From Clostridia bacterium (GTDB lineage: Bacteria > Bacillota > Clostridia > Christensenellales > Pumilibacteraceae), in the NCBI GenBank assembly GCA_017531795.1, contig JAFXKH010000009.1, positions 1-64,000 of the forward strand: 64,000 nucleotides of DNA, read 5' to 3'. The notes beneath the pieces were generated by a model that was not told the origin of the DNA, made no database searches, and saw only the letters and a list, made by a program, of their open reading frames with translations. This document shows positions 25,202 through 34,060 of this stretch, in pieces. Position 1 is the first letter of the stretch. Every line of letters starts with the position of its first letter. Made by a program: the position numbers and the translations under genes.

Positions 25202-26923
25202 TTATTCAAGGATTTTCTCACAATTCGCGCGATAACTTGATATAATTTTCTCTAAATTTCCTTTTGTAAGCCCGGATTTCTCCAAAGAAACCGTCATAGA
25301 AAGTTCATCCCAGACTTCGTCAGAAAAACCGAGAGATATAATCTCGCATTTTTTACCTTGTCGATTTAAGAAACTTAAAACCGCAGATCCAAAACCGCCG
25401 TTAAGTACGCCGTCTTCAAGAGTAATAATCAGTCTGTCAGGCTCGTTAAGACTTGTCAAGATTTTCTCGTCAAGCGGTTTAATACACCGAGCGTTGACTA
25501 CGTCGCACTCACAATTCAACTGCAAAGCAAGATCTATCATACGATTGCCAACGGCAAGTATAGTTACGTTATTATTCGAATTCTTTGCGTATTCCCAACA
25601 CAAAGGGTTTTCAGTTTTATAGGATTTTCCACCAAGTAAGTAATTTTTTGGATATCTTATAGCAAGAGGTTTATCGTAACTGAGCGACCAATAAAGCATT
25701 TTATTCAGTTCTTCACCGTTTGCCGGCGATAAAACCGTCATATTGGGAGCAGACGAAAGAAATGAAATATCGTATAATCCCTGATGCGTTGCTCCGTCTG
25801 AGGCAACTACACCCGATTTATCAACCAATAATCTGACGGGAGCAGACGTTATTCCTATGTCATGCAAAATTTGGTCGTAAGCGCGTTGTAAAAATGTCGA
25901 ATATACCGCAAAATACGGTTTTAATCCACCCGTAGCAAGACCCGCGCTCATTGTAACGGCGTGTTGTTCGGCTATTCCTACGTCAAAGAATCGTTCCGGA
26001 AACTTCTCTCGCATATCCGAAAGCCCCGTTCCAAGAGCCATTGCCGCAGTAATTGCGACTACCGATCTGTCCTTTTCCGCCATACTTACGAGCGTTTTTC
26101 CAACGAGGTCCGAAAATTTACCGCAATTTGCTTCAGTATGTTCAATTCCGTGGTATTTCTCGGCGTTATTTTCCGCCTGTTCATACCCCAATCCTTTTTT
26201 CGTTTTCAAGTGAAGGACTACGGGTTTTTGACTGCCTTTGAGCTTGAGCAATGCTGTTATGCATTTTTCAATGTCGTTACCGTCAATAGGTCCAAAATAT
26301 TCAAACCCCATATTTTCGAAAAATACGCCCGCATTTTGCTTATCGCTTTGATTGCCAAAACAAGAGGAAATTGAGCCTACGTTTTCAGATATTGACATCC
26401 CGTTATCATTTAAAACGACGATTATTCCTACCCCTGCTCCGCCAATGTTATTCAGCCCTTCATAAGATAAGCCACCCGTCAACGCTCCGTCACCCACGAC
26501 AGCAATAACGTCATGCTTTTTGTCTTGCAAATCCCGAGCCTTCGCCAGCCCCATCGCTACAGAAAGCGAAGTACTGCTATGCCCCGTTGTAAAAGCATCA
26601 CAGTCGCTTTCTTTCATGTTTTCATAACCGCTTACACCGCCTTCGCTACGCAATAAAGCGAACTTGTTTCTTCTTCCCGTAATAAGTTTATGCGTATACG
26701 ATTGATGTCCTACGTCAAAAACTATTTTATCATTAGGGCAGTCAAAAACGTAATGTAACGCTATCGTAAAATCGACAGCACCCAAGTTTGACGATAGGTG
26801 TCCGCCATTTTTGTTTACAACGTCTGTTATGTACGCTCTGACTTCTTTCGCGTAAAGTTTAAGTTGATCTACGCTGAGTTTTTTTAAGTCCTGAGGCGAG
26901 TTTACACATTCAAGTAGTGACAT
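25202..26923 (-). CDS. dxs: 1-deoxy-D-xylulose-5-phosphate synthase
   Basis: A 573-residue thiamine diphosphate enzyme that joins pyruvate and glyceraldehyde 3-phosphate in the first step of the MEP pathway. GDGALTGG is the ThDP/metal motif, NDNGMSIS follows, and DVGIAEQHAVT carries the catalytic glutamate of the second domain. It is ~50 residues shorter than typical Dxs, which has ~620, with no obvious missing motif. It overlaps ispA by 14 bases, so two isoprenoid genes are coupled here. Confidence 0.94.
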   Translation of the reverse strand: MSLLECVNSPQDLKKLSVDQLKLYAKEVRAYITDVVNKNGGHLSSNLGAVDFTIALHYVFDCPNDKIVFDVGHQSYTHKLITGRRNKFALLRSEGGVSGYENMKESDCDAFTTGHSSTSLSVAMGLAKARDLQDKKHDVIAVVGDGALTGGLSYEGLNNIGGAGVGIIVVLNDNGMSISENVGSISSCFGNQSDKQNAGVFFENMGFEYFGPIDGNDIEKCITALLKLKGSQKPVVLHLKTKKGLGYEQAENNAEKYHGIEHTEANCGKFSDLVGKTLVSMAEKDRSVVAITAAMALGTGLSDMREKFPERFFDVGIAEQHAVTMSAGLATGGLKPYFAVYSTFLQRAYDQILHDIGITSAPVRLLVDKSGVVASDGATHQGLYDISFLSSAPNMTVLSPANGEELNKMLYWSLSYDKPLAIRYPKNYLLGGKSYKTENPLCWEYAKNSNNNVTILAVGNRMIDLALQLNCECDVVNARCIKPLDEKILTSLNEPDRLIITLEDGVLNGGFGSAVLSFLNRQGKKCEIISLGFSDEVWDELSMTVSLEKSGLTKGNLEKIISSYRANCEKILE

Positions 26924-27758
26924 ATTCCTTTATGCTATCCGTACTCCTGAAAAGAAAAGTTTTTGCAATACTTTTAATAAATTGACCGTCTATGTTTAAT
27001 TTATCTAATAATGATTCTATTTCGGCCTCAACGGTATAAAGAATTTTCTCTGCTTCCGTTCTGCCGATTTTCGCTACCAAAGAATTTTCATCTTTACGCT
27101 CATCCAACAAATCGTCGCAAATCTGAAAAGCCTGACCGAATTTATACCCTATTTCTTGCCAAATATTTAAGTCGTCGCTTTTTTGGGTAGAAAGACAACC
27201 GCAAACAAACGCAGATTGTATCAATTTACCCGTTTTCAAGCCATTTATACAAAGCAATCTCTTTGTATCGGTAATCTCTCCATCAAACTCCATTGACTGT
27301 CCTGCTATCATACCGCATGCGCCGACGGACTCGGCTATTTTATGCATTATTTTCGCATATTTACCGTCCATCAGCGATGCCTTCGCAAGCAACTCAAACG
27401 CCAACGTAAGCAAACCGTCACCGGAGAGAAGAGCGATCGCTTCTCCAAAAACCTTATGATTCGTCGGTTTTCCTCTGCGGAAATCATCATCATCCATACA
27501 GGGCAAATCGTCGTGAATAAGAGAATACGCATGCACACACTCAATGGCCGAGGCAACATCAAAATCCGACTTATCAGGCGCGTAACCGTACGCTTCGATA
27601 ACCGCCAGATAAAGAAGAGGACGAAGCCTTTTACCCCCTGAAAGCAGAGTATAATTCATACTTTCGCGCAGTTTTTTTGGCGTGTCGATACGTACTGCCG
27701 AAGCAAGCGTTTCTTCTATTTTATCAAGTAATCTTTTGTAATTTTTTTGAAAAATCAT
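26910..27758 (-). CDS. ispA: polyprenyl (farnesyl/geranylgeranyl) diphosphate synthase
   Basis: A 282-residue E-type prenyl transferase. The first aspartate-rich motif is DDLPCMDDDD, the second CDDLLDERKD, and GGKRLRPLLYLA holds the IPP-binding residues. Product chain length is set by residues before the first motif and is not certain; short-chain (C15) synthase is the usual role in this position. It overlaps xseB by four bases. Confidence 0.92.
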   Translation of the reverse strand: MIFQKNYKRLLDKIEETLASAVRIDTPKKLRESMNYTLLSGGKRLRPLLYLAVIEAYGYAPDKSDFDVASAIECVHAYSLIHDDLPCMDDDDFRRGKPTNHKVFGEAIALLSGDGLLTLAFELLAKASLMDGKYAKIMHKIAESVGACGMIAGQSMEFDGEITDTKRLLCINGLKTGKLIQSAFVCGCLSTQKSDDLNIWQEIGYKFGQAFQICDDLLDERKDENSLVAKIGRTEAEKILYTVEAEIESLLDKLNIDGQFIKSIAKTFLFRSTDSIKEYVTT

Positions 27759-27970
27759 TTTATTCTATCGTCAAAAGGTTGTTCAATCAATTCATCCATC
27801 TGTTTTTTTAACTCGGTAATTTTGCCACGGTTTTCGTTCAATTCTTTCAAGCATTGTTTGGTGACAGAAATTCCTTTTTCAAAAAGAGAAATGCCTTCTT
27901 CAATACTCACCGAATCTTTTTCCATTTCAGCCAAAAGGTTTTCAAGTTCGGTAATCTTTTCATCTAACAC
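27755..27970 (-). CDS. xseB: exodeoxyribonuclease VII small subunit
   Basis: Seventy-one residues, two helices. ELENLLAEMEKDSVSIEEGISLFEKGI is the family signature. It forms the nuclease with XseA, encoded directly upstream one base away. Confidence 0.93.
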   Translation of the reverse strand: MLDEKITELENLLAEMEKDSVSIEEGISLFEKGISVTKQCLKELNENRGKITELKKQMDELIEQPFDDRIK

Positions 27971-27971
27971 G

Positions 27972-29129
27972 TTATTTTACCTCCGCTTTAAGCGTTCCGT
28001 CCGTCATTCTTATTATAATTTCGTCTCCGCAAGACAGTTCTTTTGCAAACGCAATTTCTTTCCCCGCTTTTGAAATTTTCGCATAACCTTGCGATAAAAT
28101 TTTGTAAGGACTGCACTTGTCTATCATTGCGGACAAATAACTTAACTTATCGTTTTTTGAAGACAGTTTGCGTTCCAAAGTTTTATGCAACGCCGCCACG
28201 TCTCGTTTTACCTTTTCTGAGCGCGATCTAAGCGACATTTCACCATAACGCACGACAGCGTTTGCGCTATATACTATGCGCGACTTTCTGTCTTCATACT
28301 TATTAAAAGCAGACTCTACGATATTTTTTGCAAGCATTTTTATGCGCGCTATTTTTTCGAATACGTCTTCGCATACCATATCTGCGGCAATACTTGGCGT
28401 ACCTGCTCGCGCCGAAGCGCATAAATCACACAAAGTATAATCCGTCTCGTGCCCTACCGCGCTTATTATTGGAAGTAAACTACCACTCACTGCTCTCGCT
28501 ACGATTTCCGTATTATACGCTTGTAAGTCTTCGGCAGAACCACCGCCACGAGCAATGATAATAACGTCGGCAATCAACGTCTTGTTTACATTTTTGATAG
28601 CCTCGGCTATTGACTGCGCGCTTCCCTCACCTTGTACTTTCGTGGGGCATACGCAAATATCCATATATGGATTTTTATTTTTTACAACCGAAATAATATC
28701 GTGAATAACTGCGCCCGTCGCACTCGTAATAACCGCAATTTTATTGATTTTCGTCGGTAGAGGCGGACGGTTGGCGAACAATCCTTCTTCCTGTAAACGC
28801 TTTCTCAGTTTAATTAATTCAAGAAGTAATTTTCCTTCGCCCGTTGGGTTTATTTCATCTGCAATAAACGATAATTTACCGCTTTTTGCATAAAAAGAAA
28901 CCGTACCTTTTGCTTCAACACTCATACCTTCTTCCAAACCCGTTACGGGCAAGAAAGATACTACGGATAAACTGCAATCCCCTTCCTTTAATGTTATGAA
29001 TGAGCGCGGTCCGCTTTTTTTACACTCGAAAATTTCTCCGCATACTATTACGTCGTGAAGGACTCTTTCGTCAGCAAAAACTCCGCTGATATAGTTATTT
29101 AATTGAGAAACTGTCAGTTTTCTTTGCAT
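27972..29129 (-). CDS. xseA: exodeoxyribonuclease VII large subunit
   Basis: A 385-residue single-strand nuclease subunit. Residues 1-100 are an OB fold (LNNYISGVF, VCGEIFECKKSGPRSFITLKE), the catalytic domain includes ITSATGAVIHDI and ARGGGSAEDLQAYN, and a long coiled region follows. Slightly short compared with ~400-450 in other families. It overlaps folD by 16 bases. Confidence 0.94.
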   Translation of the reverse strand: MQRKLTVSQLNNYISGVFADERVLHDVIVCGEIFECKKSGPRSFITLKEGDCSLSVVSFLPVTGLEEGMSVEAKGTVSFYAKSGKLSFIADEINPTGEGKLLLELIKLRKRLQEEGLFANRPPLPTKINKIAVITSATGAVIHDIISVVKNKNPYMDICVCPTKVQGEGSAQSIAEAIKNVNKTLIADVIIIARGGGSAEDLQAYNTEIVARAVSGSLLPIISAVGHETDYTLCDLCASARAGTPSIAADMVCEDVFEKIARIKMLAKNIVESAFNKYEDRKSRIVYSANAVVRYGEMSLRSRSEKVKRDVAALHKTLERKLSSKNDKLSYLSAMIDKCSPYKILSQGYAKISKAGKEIAFAKELSCGDEIIIRMTDGTLKAEVK

Positions 29130-29968
29130 CTGAACGCTGATTCAATGGTATTTTTTATGAGCATCGTTACAGTCATCGGTCCAACGCCACCGGGTACGGG
29201 AGTTATGAACGACGCCTTTTCAACTGCTTCAGGATAATTTACGTCGCCGTAAAGTTTACCGTCTGCTCTGTTCATTCCAACGTCGATAACTACCGCGCCG
29301 TCTTTTACCATATCCCCCGTTACAAATTCTTTTATTCCCACAGCAACGACGAGAATATCCGCATTAAGAGTATGGCTCTTCAAATCAACCGTACGCGAGT
29401 GGCAAATGGTCACGGTAGCGTTTTCTGAAAGAAGTAACATCGCTACGGGTTTGCCGACAATATTACTACGACCGATTACAACCACGTTTTTGCCCGCTAT
29501 TGCTACGCCCGTAGACTTAATAAGTTCAATAATACCTGCCGGTGTGCAGGGTTTGGTACAAGGAAGTCCGAGCATCAAACCGCCCGCATTAAGGGTATGG
29601 AAACCATCCGCATCCTTTTCGGGCAAAATACGAGCGAGTACTTTCTTTTCGTTTATCGTCTTAGGAAGTGGAAGTTGAACGAGTATTCCGTCTACACTTT
29701 CGTTGGCGTTAAGTTCGTCTATCAAATCCATTACGTCCGATTCCGCAATTTCTTCGGGAAGATTATACGAAAAAGAACGAACTCCAACGTCCTCGCACGC
29801 TTTGATTTTGTTGCGTACGTATACTTCACTTGCAGGATTTGCTCCAACTTTTATTACTGCAAGACCGACTTTTCGTCCAAAAGTCGTTTCAAATCTCTCT
29901 GCTTCGCTTTTCATTTGTTCTCTGATAGAGAGAGAAAGCGCCTTTCCGTCTATTATTTTAGCAGGCAT
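29114..29968 (-). CDS. folD: methylenetetrahydrofolate dehydrogenase / cyclohydrolase
   Basis: A 284-residue bifunctional enzyme that interconverts 5,10-methylene-THF and 10-formyl-THF using NADP. The active-site YVRNKIKACEDVG carries the catalytic tyrosine and lysine; GILVQLPLP and the nucleotide-binding VIGRSNIVGKPVA follow, and PVPGGVGPMT is the C-terminal signature. It overlaps nusB by 11 bases. Confidence 0.96.
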   Translation of the reverse strand: MPAKIIDGKALSLSIREQMKSEAERFETTFGRKVGLAVIKVGANPASEVYVRNKIKACEDVGVRSFSYNLPEEIAESDVMDLIDELNANESVDGILVQLPLPKTINEKKVLARILPEKDADGFHTLNAGGLMLGLPCTKPCTPAGIIELIKSTGVAIAGKNVVVIGRSNIVGKPVAMLLLSENATVTICHSRTVDLKSHTLNADILVVAVGIKEFVTGDMVKDGAVVIDVGMNRADGKLYGDVNYPEAVEKASFITPVPGGVGPMTVTMLIKNTIESAFRCKEN

Positions 29969-30362
29969 CGTTTATCTCCTTGATTACGGACGCCAGTACT
30001 CCGTTTATGAAGTAAGGGCTTTTATCCGTTGAATATTTTTTCGCTAATTCTATCGCCTCGTTTATGCTTACGCGTTGCGGAACATTATCGCAATTTTTAA
30101 TTTCATAGATCGCAAGCATAAGTATAGCGACGTCAATTTTGTAAATTCTGTCAATGACGAACGAAGGACTGTATTTCTCTATCGTTGCGAGAAGTTCTTT
30201 CTTGTTTGCAATTATTCCGCGATAAGTAGTTTCAATTTCTTGCATCTCTTCCTCTTCGACAGTCTTACGATAGAGTTTGAGCGACAACTCGTCGCCGTCA
30301 TCTCGCACGGTATCTTCATATACGAGCTTGAAAATTATTTCTCTCAATTCGCTTCTTTTCAT
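29958..30362 (-). CDS. nusB: transcription antitermination factor NusB
   Basis: A 134-residue all-helical RNA-binding protein that acts with NusE/S10 on boxA of rRNA operons. RSELREIIFKLVYED is the N-terminal signature; INEAIELAKKYSTDKSPYFINGVL the C-terminal one. It is the first gene of the nusB-folD-xseAB-ispA-dxs-nadK-argR-recN unit. It has GGAG upstream of its ATG and a strong promoter with a structured leader. Confidence 0.93.
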   Translation of the reverse strand: MKRSELREIIFKLVYEDTVRDDGDELSLKLYRKTVEEEEMQEIETTYRGIIANKKELLATIEKYSPSFVIDRIYKIDVAILMLAIYEIKNCDNVPQRVSINEAIELAKKYSTDKSPYFINGVLASVIKEINDAC

Positions 30363-30381
30363 TTAGTATCTCCAATACTGA

Positions 30382-30416
30382 AATAATCCGCAGAGTAACG
30401 CTCTCTGCGGATTATT
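30382..30416 (-). promoter_or_regulatory. stem-loop in the nusB leader
   Basis: Perfect 14-base stem AATAATCCGCAGAG / CTCTGCGGATTATT round a 7-base loop, between the predicted transcription start and the nusB ribosome-binding site. It has no proper T run, so it seems to be a leader structure more than a terminator, though partial termination is possible. Confidence 0.55.
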
Positions 30417-30445
30417 CTTCATCCGAGCAAACGTCTCTTGGGTAT

Positions 30446-30474
30446 AGTATACCACACTGCCTCGGATATTTCAA
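30446..30474 (-). promoter_or_regulatory. sigma-A-type promoter of the nusB operon, inside a nested palindrome
   Basis: On the minus strand, TTGAAA (30474-30469), 17 bases and TATACT (30451-30446). The -10 lies in a 13-base palindrome (GGTATAGTATACC, 30441-30453) which is itself framed by ATCCGAG (30421-30427) and CTCGGAT (30461-30467). Confidence 0.68.
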
Positions 30475-30484
30475 TCTTTTTTAA

Positions 30485-30967
30485 TTACTCAGTTGGAATA
30501 ATTCTTACGTTAGAGGCTTTTGTTTCCGTTTCCGTAACGATTATCTCCAAAATCTGATTGGCTTGCGTCCCCGTCATTTCTTCACACTTGACTATTACGT
30601 TTACGTTTTCCGTAGTGCTAGTCACTACCGCATCTTCAAAACCAAGTGATTTAATAAGGCTTTCAAGTACGAGTTCGGTTTCCATACTTGCCGAAAGCGC
30701 AAGTTTTGCAGATTCAGCCTCAGCCTTGGCTTCTGCCGAAGTTTCAGCAGAGGAAATGATCTCGTCATAATAAAGCATTGTCTGCTCTCTTGATGACACG
30801 CGATCCGCGCGATACGCCGTAAAGAAATCGGTATACGTCGTTCCTGCGTTCGCGTCAATCGACGGATTTGTAGCCGTAATGTTGAGGATGACGTTCAGCA
30901 CGCCGGTAAGCACTAACAACGCCACCATTCCGCCTAATACGATAATTTTCTTTTTTTTGCCTAACAT
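30485..30967 (-). CDS. spoIIIAH: stage III sporulation protein AH
   Basis: A 160-residue mother-cell membrane protein that binds forespore SpoIIQ to build the feeding-tube channel between the two cells. One N-terminal TM helix (residues ~7-30) is followed by a variable stretch and the C-terminal ring-forming domain (MLYYDEIISSAETSAEAKA, FEDAVVTSTTENVNVIV). It is shorter than Bacillus SpoIIIAH (~218), which is common in Clostridia. It is the last gene of the spoIIIA operon. Confidence 0.9.
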   Translation of the reverse strand: MLGKKKKIIVLGGMVALLVLTGVLNVILNITATNPSIDANAGTTYTDFFTAYRADRVSSREQTMLYYDEIISSAETSAEAKAEAESAKLALSASMETELVLESLIKSLGFEDAVVTSTTENVNVIVKCEEMTGTQANQILEIIVTETETKASNVRIIPTE

Positions 30968-30991
30968 TTTCGATACCCCCGAAAAAAATAT

Positions 30992-31417
30992 TTACTTCGT
31001 AATCTTTGTCAGTACGTTAATTTTATTTTCAGATATTCCAAAATATGCAGAAACGGAAGAAATTAATTTCATCTTAACGGAAATATTGTTACCGCCATCG
31101 CAGATTATAATTACGCCTTCTGCCTTTGGTATGCTTTCCGCCGTATCACTTTCATAAGACCAGCTGATCAGAACCGAAACATCCCCTACTCCTTGAATTT
31201 CGGAAAGTTTGTTTTCAAGTTCGTCAACCACCCTCGTACAATAATCGTATTCATTGCCTGATGTCGATATTCCGCTATTTTCTGTAATTTTGCAAGAATT
31301 GGAAAAATATATCAAAAGCATAATCAATACGGCAACCACCGCAAGTATAATTTCAATATGTCTGATATTCTTTATTTTTTCACGCAAAGCAGATATTTTG
31401 TCTTTTATTTTACTCAA
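30992..31417 (-). CDS. spoIIIAG: stage III sporulation protein AG
   Basis: A 141-residue protein of the feeding-tube complex. A basic N-terminus and one TM helix (residues ~23-42) precede a ring-building domain; YCTRVVDELENKLSEIQGVGDVSVLISW is the family core. The Bacillus protein is longer (~230) because of an extra insertion. Overlaps spoIIIAF by eight bases. Confidence 0.88.
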   Translation of the reverse strand: MSKIKDKISALREKIKNIRHIEIILAVVAVLIMLLIYFSNSCKITENSGISTSGNEYDYCTRVVDELENKLSEIQGVGDVSVLISWSYESDTAESIPKAEGVIIICDGGNNISVKMKLISSVSAYFGISENKINVLTKITK

Positions 31418-31874
31418 TTTTCACGCTCACTTTTGACTTTTCTATGCCAAGATATTCCACAACAATCGTTTGAATTTCTGTTTTTATCAAATTTCCGTCA
31501 TAAAATTCGCCACTTACAGTCACTATAACGGAAAATACTTCTGCTTTTTCCCCGGAAACAGTCCCGTCTATCTGTGTCTTCGACGAATAACCACTCTCTC
31601 TTAACACTTCGTCAAGTGAAGTCGAAACTATTTCAAAATACGTTTTATCTACGCCGTCAATTATATCTTCATCATATTCTATTTCAAAATTAAAGACGTT
31701 ATTACAATCGGTTTTATATTCAAACAAGGAGGGCAAAGGAAAAACAAGCGTTAATAAAAAAGTATACGTAAAGGCGAGTTTGACCGTTTTTGCCATACGC
31801 GTTCCTGCGGACAAATGCGTAACTATTACTCCAAGGACGGCAACTCCGGATAAAGAAATCAACCAAGCCGTCAT
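31410..31874 (-). CDS. spoIIIAF: stage III sporulation protein AF
   Basis: A 154-residue protein with two N-terminal TM segments (LISLSGVAVLGVIVTHL and LAFTYTFLLTLVFPL) and a soluble C-terminal ring-forming-like domain. The call rests on this layout and on its exact place between spoIIIAE and spoIIIAG. Confidence 0.82.
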   Translation of the reverse strand: MTAWLISLSGVAVLGVIVTHLSAGTRMAKTVKLAFTYTFLLTLVFPLPSLFEYKTDCNNVFNFEIEYDEDIIDGVDKTYFEIVSTSLDEVLRESGYSSKTQIDGTVSGEKAEVFSVIVTVSGEFYDGNLIKTEIQTIVVEYLGIEKSKVSVKIE

Positions 31875-33064
31875 AAAACGACGTTCCCCGTGGAAATCAG
31901 AATCAATATAAAGATAAAACTCAAAAATGCCGTTCCCGTCATTATGCCACCCGTCAGAGCAGAAGTATTTGCTACAGAAGTAAGAAGATTGCTTATTGTT
32001 TTATTCCCCAACGGTTCAACGCAAGCCGAAGCAAGCCGAAGCGTCAACGTATATATTCCTACCTTCACGATAATGGGCAAAAGCGTTATGGCGAGAAGCA
32101 GAAGCGTTGTATATCCCAAAGCGTTTTTAACAAGCAAACCACCCGAAATTACCAGATTGAACCCCTCAGAAAGATATCCACCGATAACGGGAACGAACTT
32201 ACCTATTGTGAACTTTGCGCTTCTTACGGATATGCCGTCCAATGTTGAAGCCGTTATTCCCTGCACGGACAAAAAAGCGGATAACAGAAAAAAGCCTATA
32301 CCAAACAGCCACTTGACAGAACTGCTTAAAAATTCCGCTGTTTTTCCGAGTTTTAATTCTGACGATAAATTGCCCACAATACCAAACGAAAAACCGACTA
32401 TCAGCATGGGCAACAGAATATTCGAAATAAGATTAAACAACCCACTAGTAAGCACCACTACTGCGGGCTGAAAAACGGAAGCAGTTTTTCCTCCTCCCAC
32501 GGCGGACATAATCGTAAGCGCAATAGGCATTATGGTATTTATTACGTTCGTCGTAGCGTCAAGGGTTTTTGCGCACGCATTAAACATATCTATCGTAGTT
32601 TTTCCCACAACGACGATAACTGCGGTTATGCAAGCGAAATTGACTATTTTGCCCACACTTTCCCCTGAATTTTTACTTTTTACTGCATCAAGAATAGAGT
32701 ATATAATGCCTATTGCAACAATCGTTATTAAAAGTGATAAAAGATCGGAAATACTAATCCCCACCAAACTCATTAAAAATGACAGCAAATCGGAGTAATC
32801 AAAGGAAAAATTGCCTGTTGCTACGTTTTTTATCGTTGAAAAAACGTCAGAATCGTCAAAAATGCCAAAATCATTGTCAATAAGATTGGAAAAGCTATCC
32901 TCGTCAATTGCTCCAATAAAATCGTCTATATATCCGTTACTCCCCTCATCAGCGTGCGCTGTAACGTGGAAAGATAGAATAACGCATAGAAAAATTATCA
33001 AACAAAGGACAATAAAGAAATAACGACGTCCAATAATTCTTTTATTACGGGAATCATTAAGCAA
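31871..33064 (-). CDS. spoIIIAE: stage III sporulation protein AE
   Basis: A 397-residue polytopic membrane protein of the SpoIIIA complex. A hydrophobic signal segment (residues ~14-36) is followed by a polar stretch and about seven TM helices; GNLSSELKLGKTAEFLSSSVKWL and NKTISNLLTSVANTSALTGGIM are family-like. The frame is open to 33139, deep inside spoIIIAD. I choose the TTG at 33064, which has AGGTGG six bases upstream and gives a length within two residues of Bacillus SpoIIIAE (399). Confidence 0.9.
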   Translation of the reverse strand: MLNDSRNKRIIGRRYFFIVLCLIIFLCVILSFHVTAHADEGSNGYIDDFIGAIDEDSFSNLIDNDFGIFDDSDVFSTIKNVATGNFSFDYSDLLSFLMSLVGISISDLLSLLITIVAIGIIYSILDAVKSKNSGESVGKIVNFACITAVIVVVGKTTIDMFNACAKTLDATTNVINTIMPIALTIMSAVGGGKTASVFQPAVVVLTSGLFNLISNILLPMLIVGFSFGIVGNLSSELKLGKTAEFLSSSVKWLFGIGFFLLSAFLSVQGITASTLDGISVRSAKFTIGKFVPVIGGYLSEGFNLVISGGLLVKNALGYTTLLLLAITLLPIIVKVGIYTLTLRLASACVEPLGNKTISNLLTSVANTSALTGGIMTGTAFLSFIFILILISTGNVVL

Positions 33065-33387
33065 AAAATTACCACCTTTCCGCCAAAAGAGATTTTTCCT
33101 GCCAGCGATGGCATTTTGGCTTCTTCTGCCGTATCGCAAGCAAATTCTATTACGTATCCTGCGCCGATTATTTTCAGCAGATATTTTATCATTTCATTAT
33201 TGACTCCCGTTACGGATGCAATATCATAAAAAACTTTTATTACGTCAGTAAATCCGTCAAGAACGGAAAGCAAGATTGCAACGCCACCGACAATTCCTAT
33301 CAATATGGCAATATCTTGCCTTTCGTTACGCACTAATATTGCGGTTATCAGGGTAATGAATCCTATTGCAACGATTTTTAAGATCAT
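32998..33387 (-). CDS. spoIIIAD: stage III sporulation protein AD
   Basis: A 129-residue membrane protein with four hydrophobic segments, the family core being YLLKIIGAGYVIEFACDTAEEA. It overlaps spoIIIAC (ATGA) and spoIIIAE. Confidence 0.9.
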   Translation of the reverse strand: MILKIVAIGFITLITAILVRNERQDIAILIGIVGGVAILLSVLDGFTDVIKVFYDIASVTGVNNEMIKYLLKIIGAGYVIEFACDTAEEAKMPSLAGKISFGGKVVIFCLMIPVIKELLDVVISLLSFV

Positions 33388-33584
33388 GTGTATAAGCCGA
33401 AAACGGACTGTAAAGAAGAAAACAGTTCAGTCAGCATATCAATTACGAGCAATAGTACGACAACAAGTCCAACAAGCGTAACCAAAGTCGCAATTTCATC
33501 TTTATCGTATTTTTTCAATATTTGATTTACTATCGCCGTCAATATGCCGACGGCAGCGATTTTGAAAATAATGTCTATATTCAT
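33384..33584 (-). CDS. spoIIIAC: stage III sporulation protein AC
   Basis: Sixty-six residues, two TM helices; NIDIIFKIAAVGILTAIVNQ and KKYDKDEIATLVTLVG match the family. The ATG at 33584 overlaps the spoIIIAB stop by one base (TAATG), fixing the start; Bacillus SpoIIIAC has 68 residues. Confidence 0.92.
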   Translation of the reverse strand: MNIDIIFKIAAVGILTAIVNQILKKYDKDEIATLVTLVGLVVVLLLVIDMLTELFSSLQSVFGLYT

Positions 33585-34060
33585 TACCAGAAAAGTACCG
33601 CAAGCATTAAACCGCATAAAAATCCGAGTTTAATCGAGGCTGAACCTAATTTTTTATATTTAATTTCTACTTTTTCTCTAACGCTTTTTATCTTTTCAAA
33701 ACAATCGTTTACAAAAGTTTTTTCAACTTCTATTGAGTGTAAGCCGATTTCAGAAAAAATATCGTTAGTAAATTTGACTTCGGTTTTTGAAAGCAATATA
33801 GAAGAAAAATTCAACGATTGAAAATTATTGTCAATATGACATTTAATTTGCTTTTTAAGTATTTCTGACGACGGCAAATAATTTGTAAATACGACTTTTA
33901 TCGTTTCTCTTTTGAAATTCAGATTTGAAATGAATTCGGATAAAAAGTGTTCAACGTCTTCAAAATACTTTTTTCTTTCAAGCAAACTTTTGTTAATTAT
34001 CATACCAATAAGCGTACCGACAACTGCAAATATAACGGTTAATAATAATTTATCAGACAT
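33584..34060 (-). CDS. spoIIIAB: stage III sporulation protein AB
   Basis: A 158-residue protein with an N-terminal membrane segment, a soluble helical middle and a C-terminal hydrophobic helix (LGFLCGLMLAVLFW), the layout of SpoIIIAB. The low sequence conservation of the family is offset by its place between spoIIIAA and spoIIIAC, with overlap of both. Confidence 0.86.
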   Translation of the reverse strand: MSDKLLLTVIFAVVGTLIGMIINKSLLERKKYFEDVEHFLSEFISNLNFKRETIKVVFTNYLPSSEILKKQIKCHIDNNFQSLNFSSILLSKTEVKFTNDIFSEIGLHSIEVEKTFVNDCFEKIKSVREKVEIKYKKLGSASIKLGFLCGLMLAVLFW

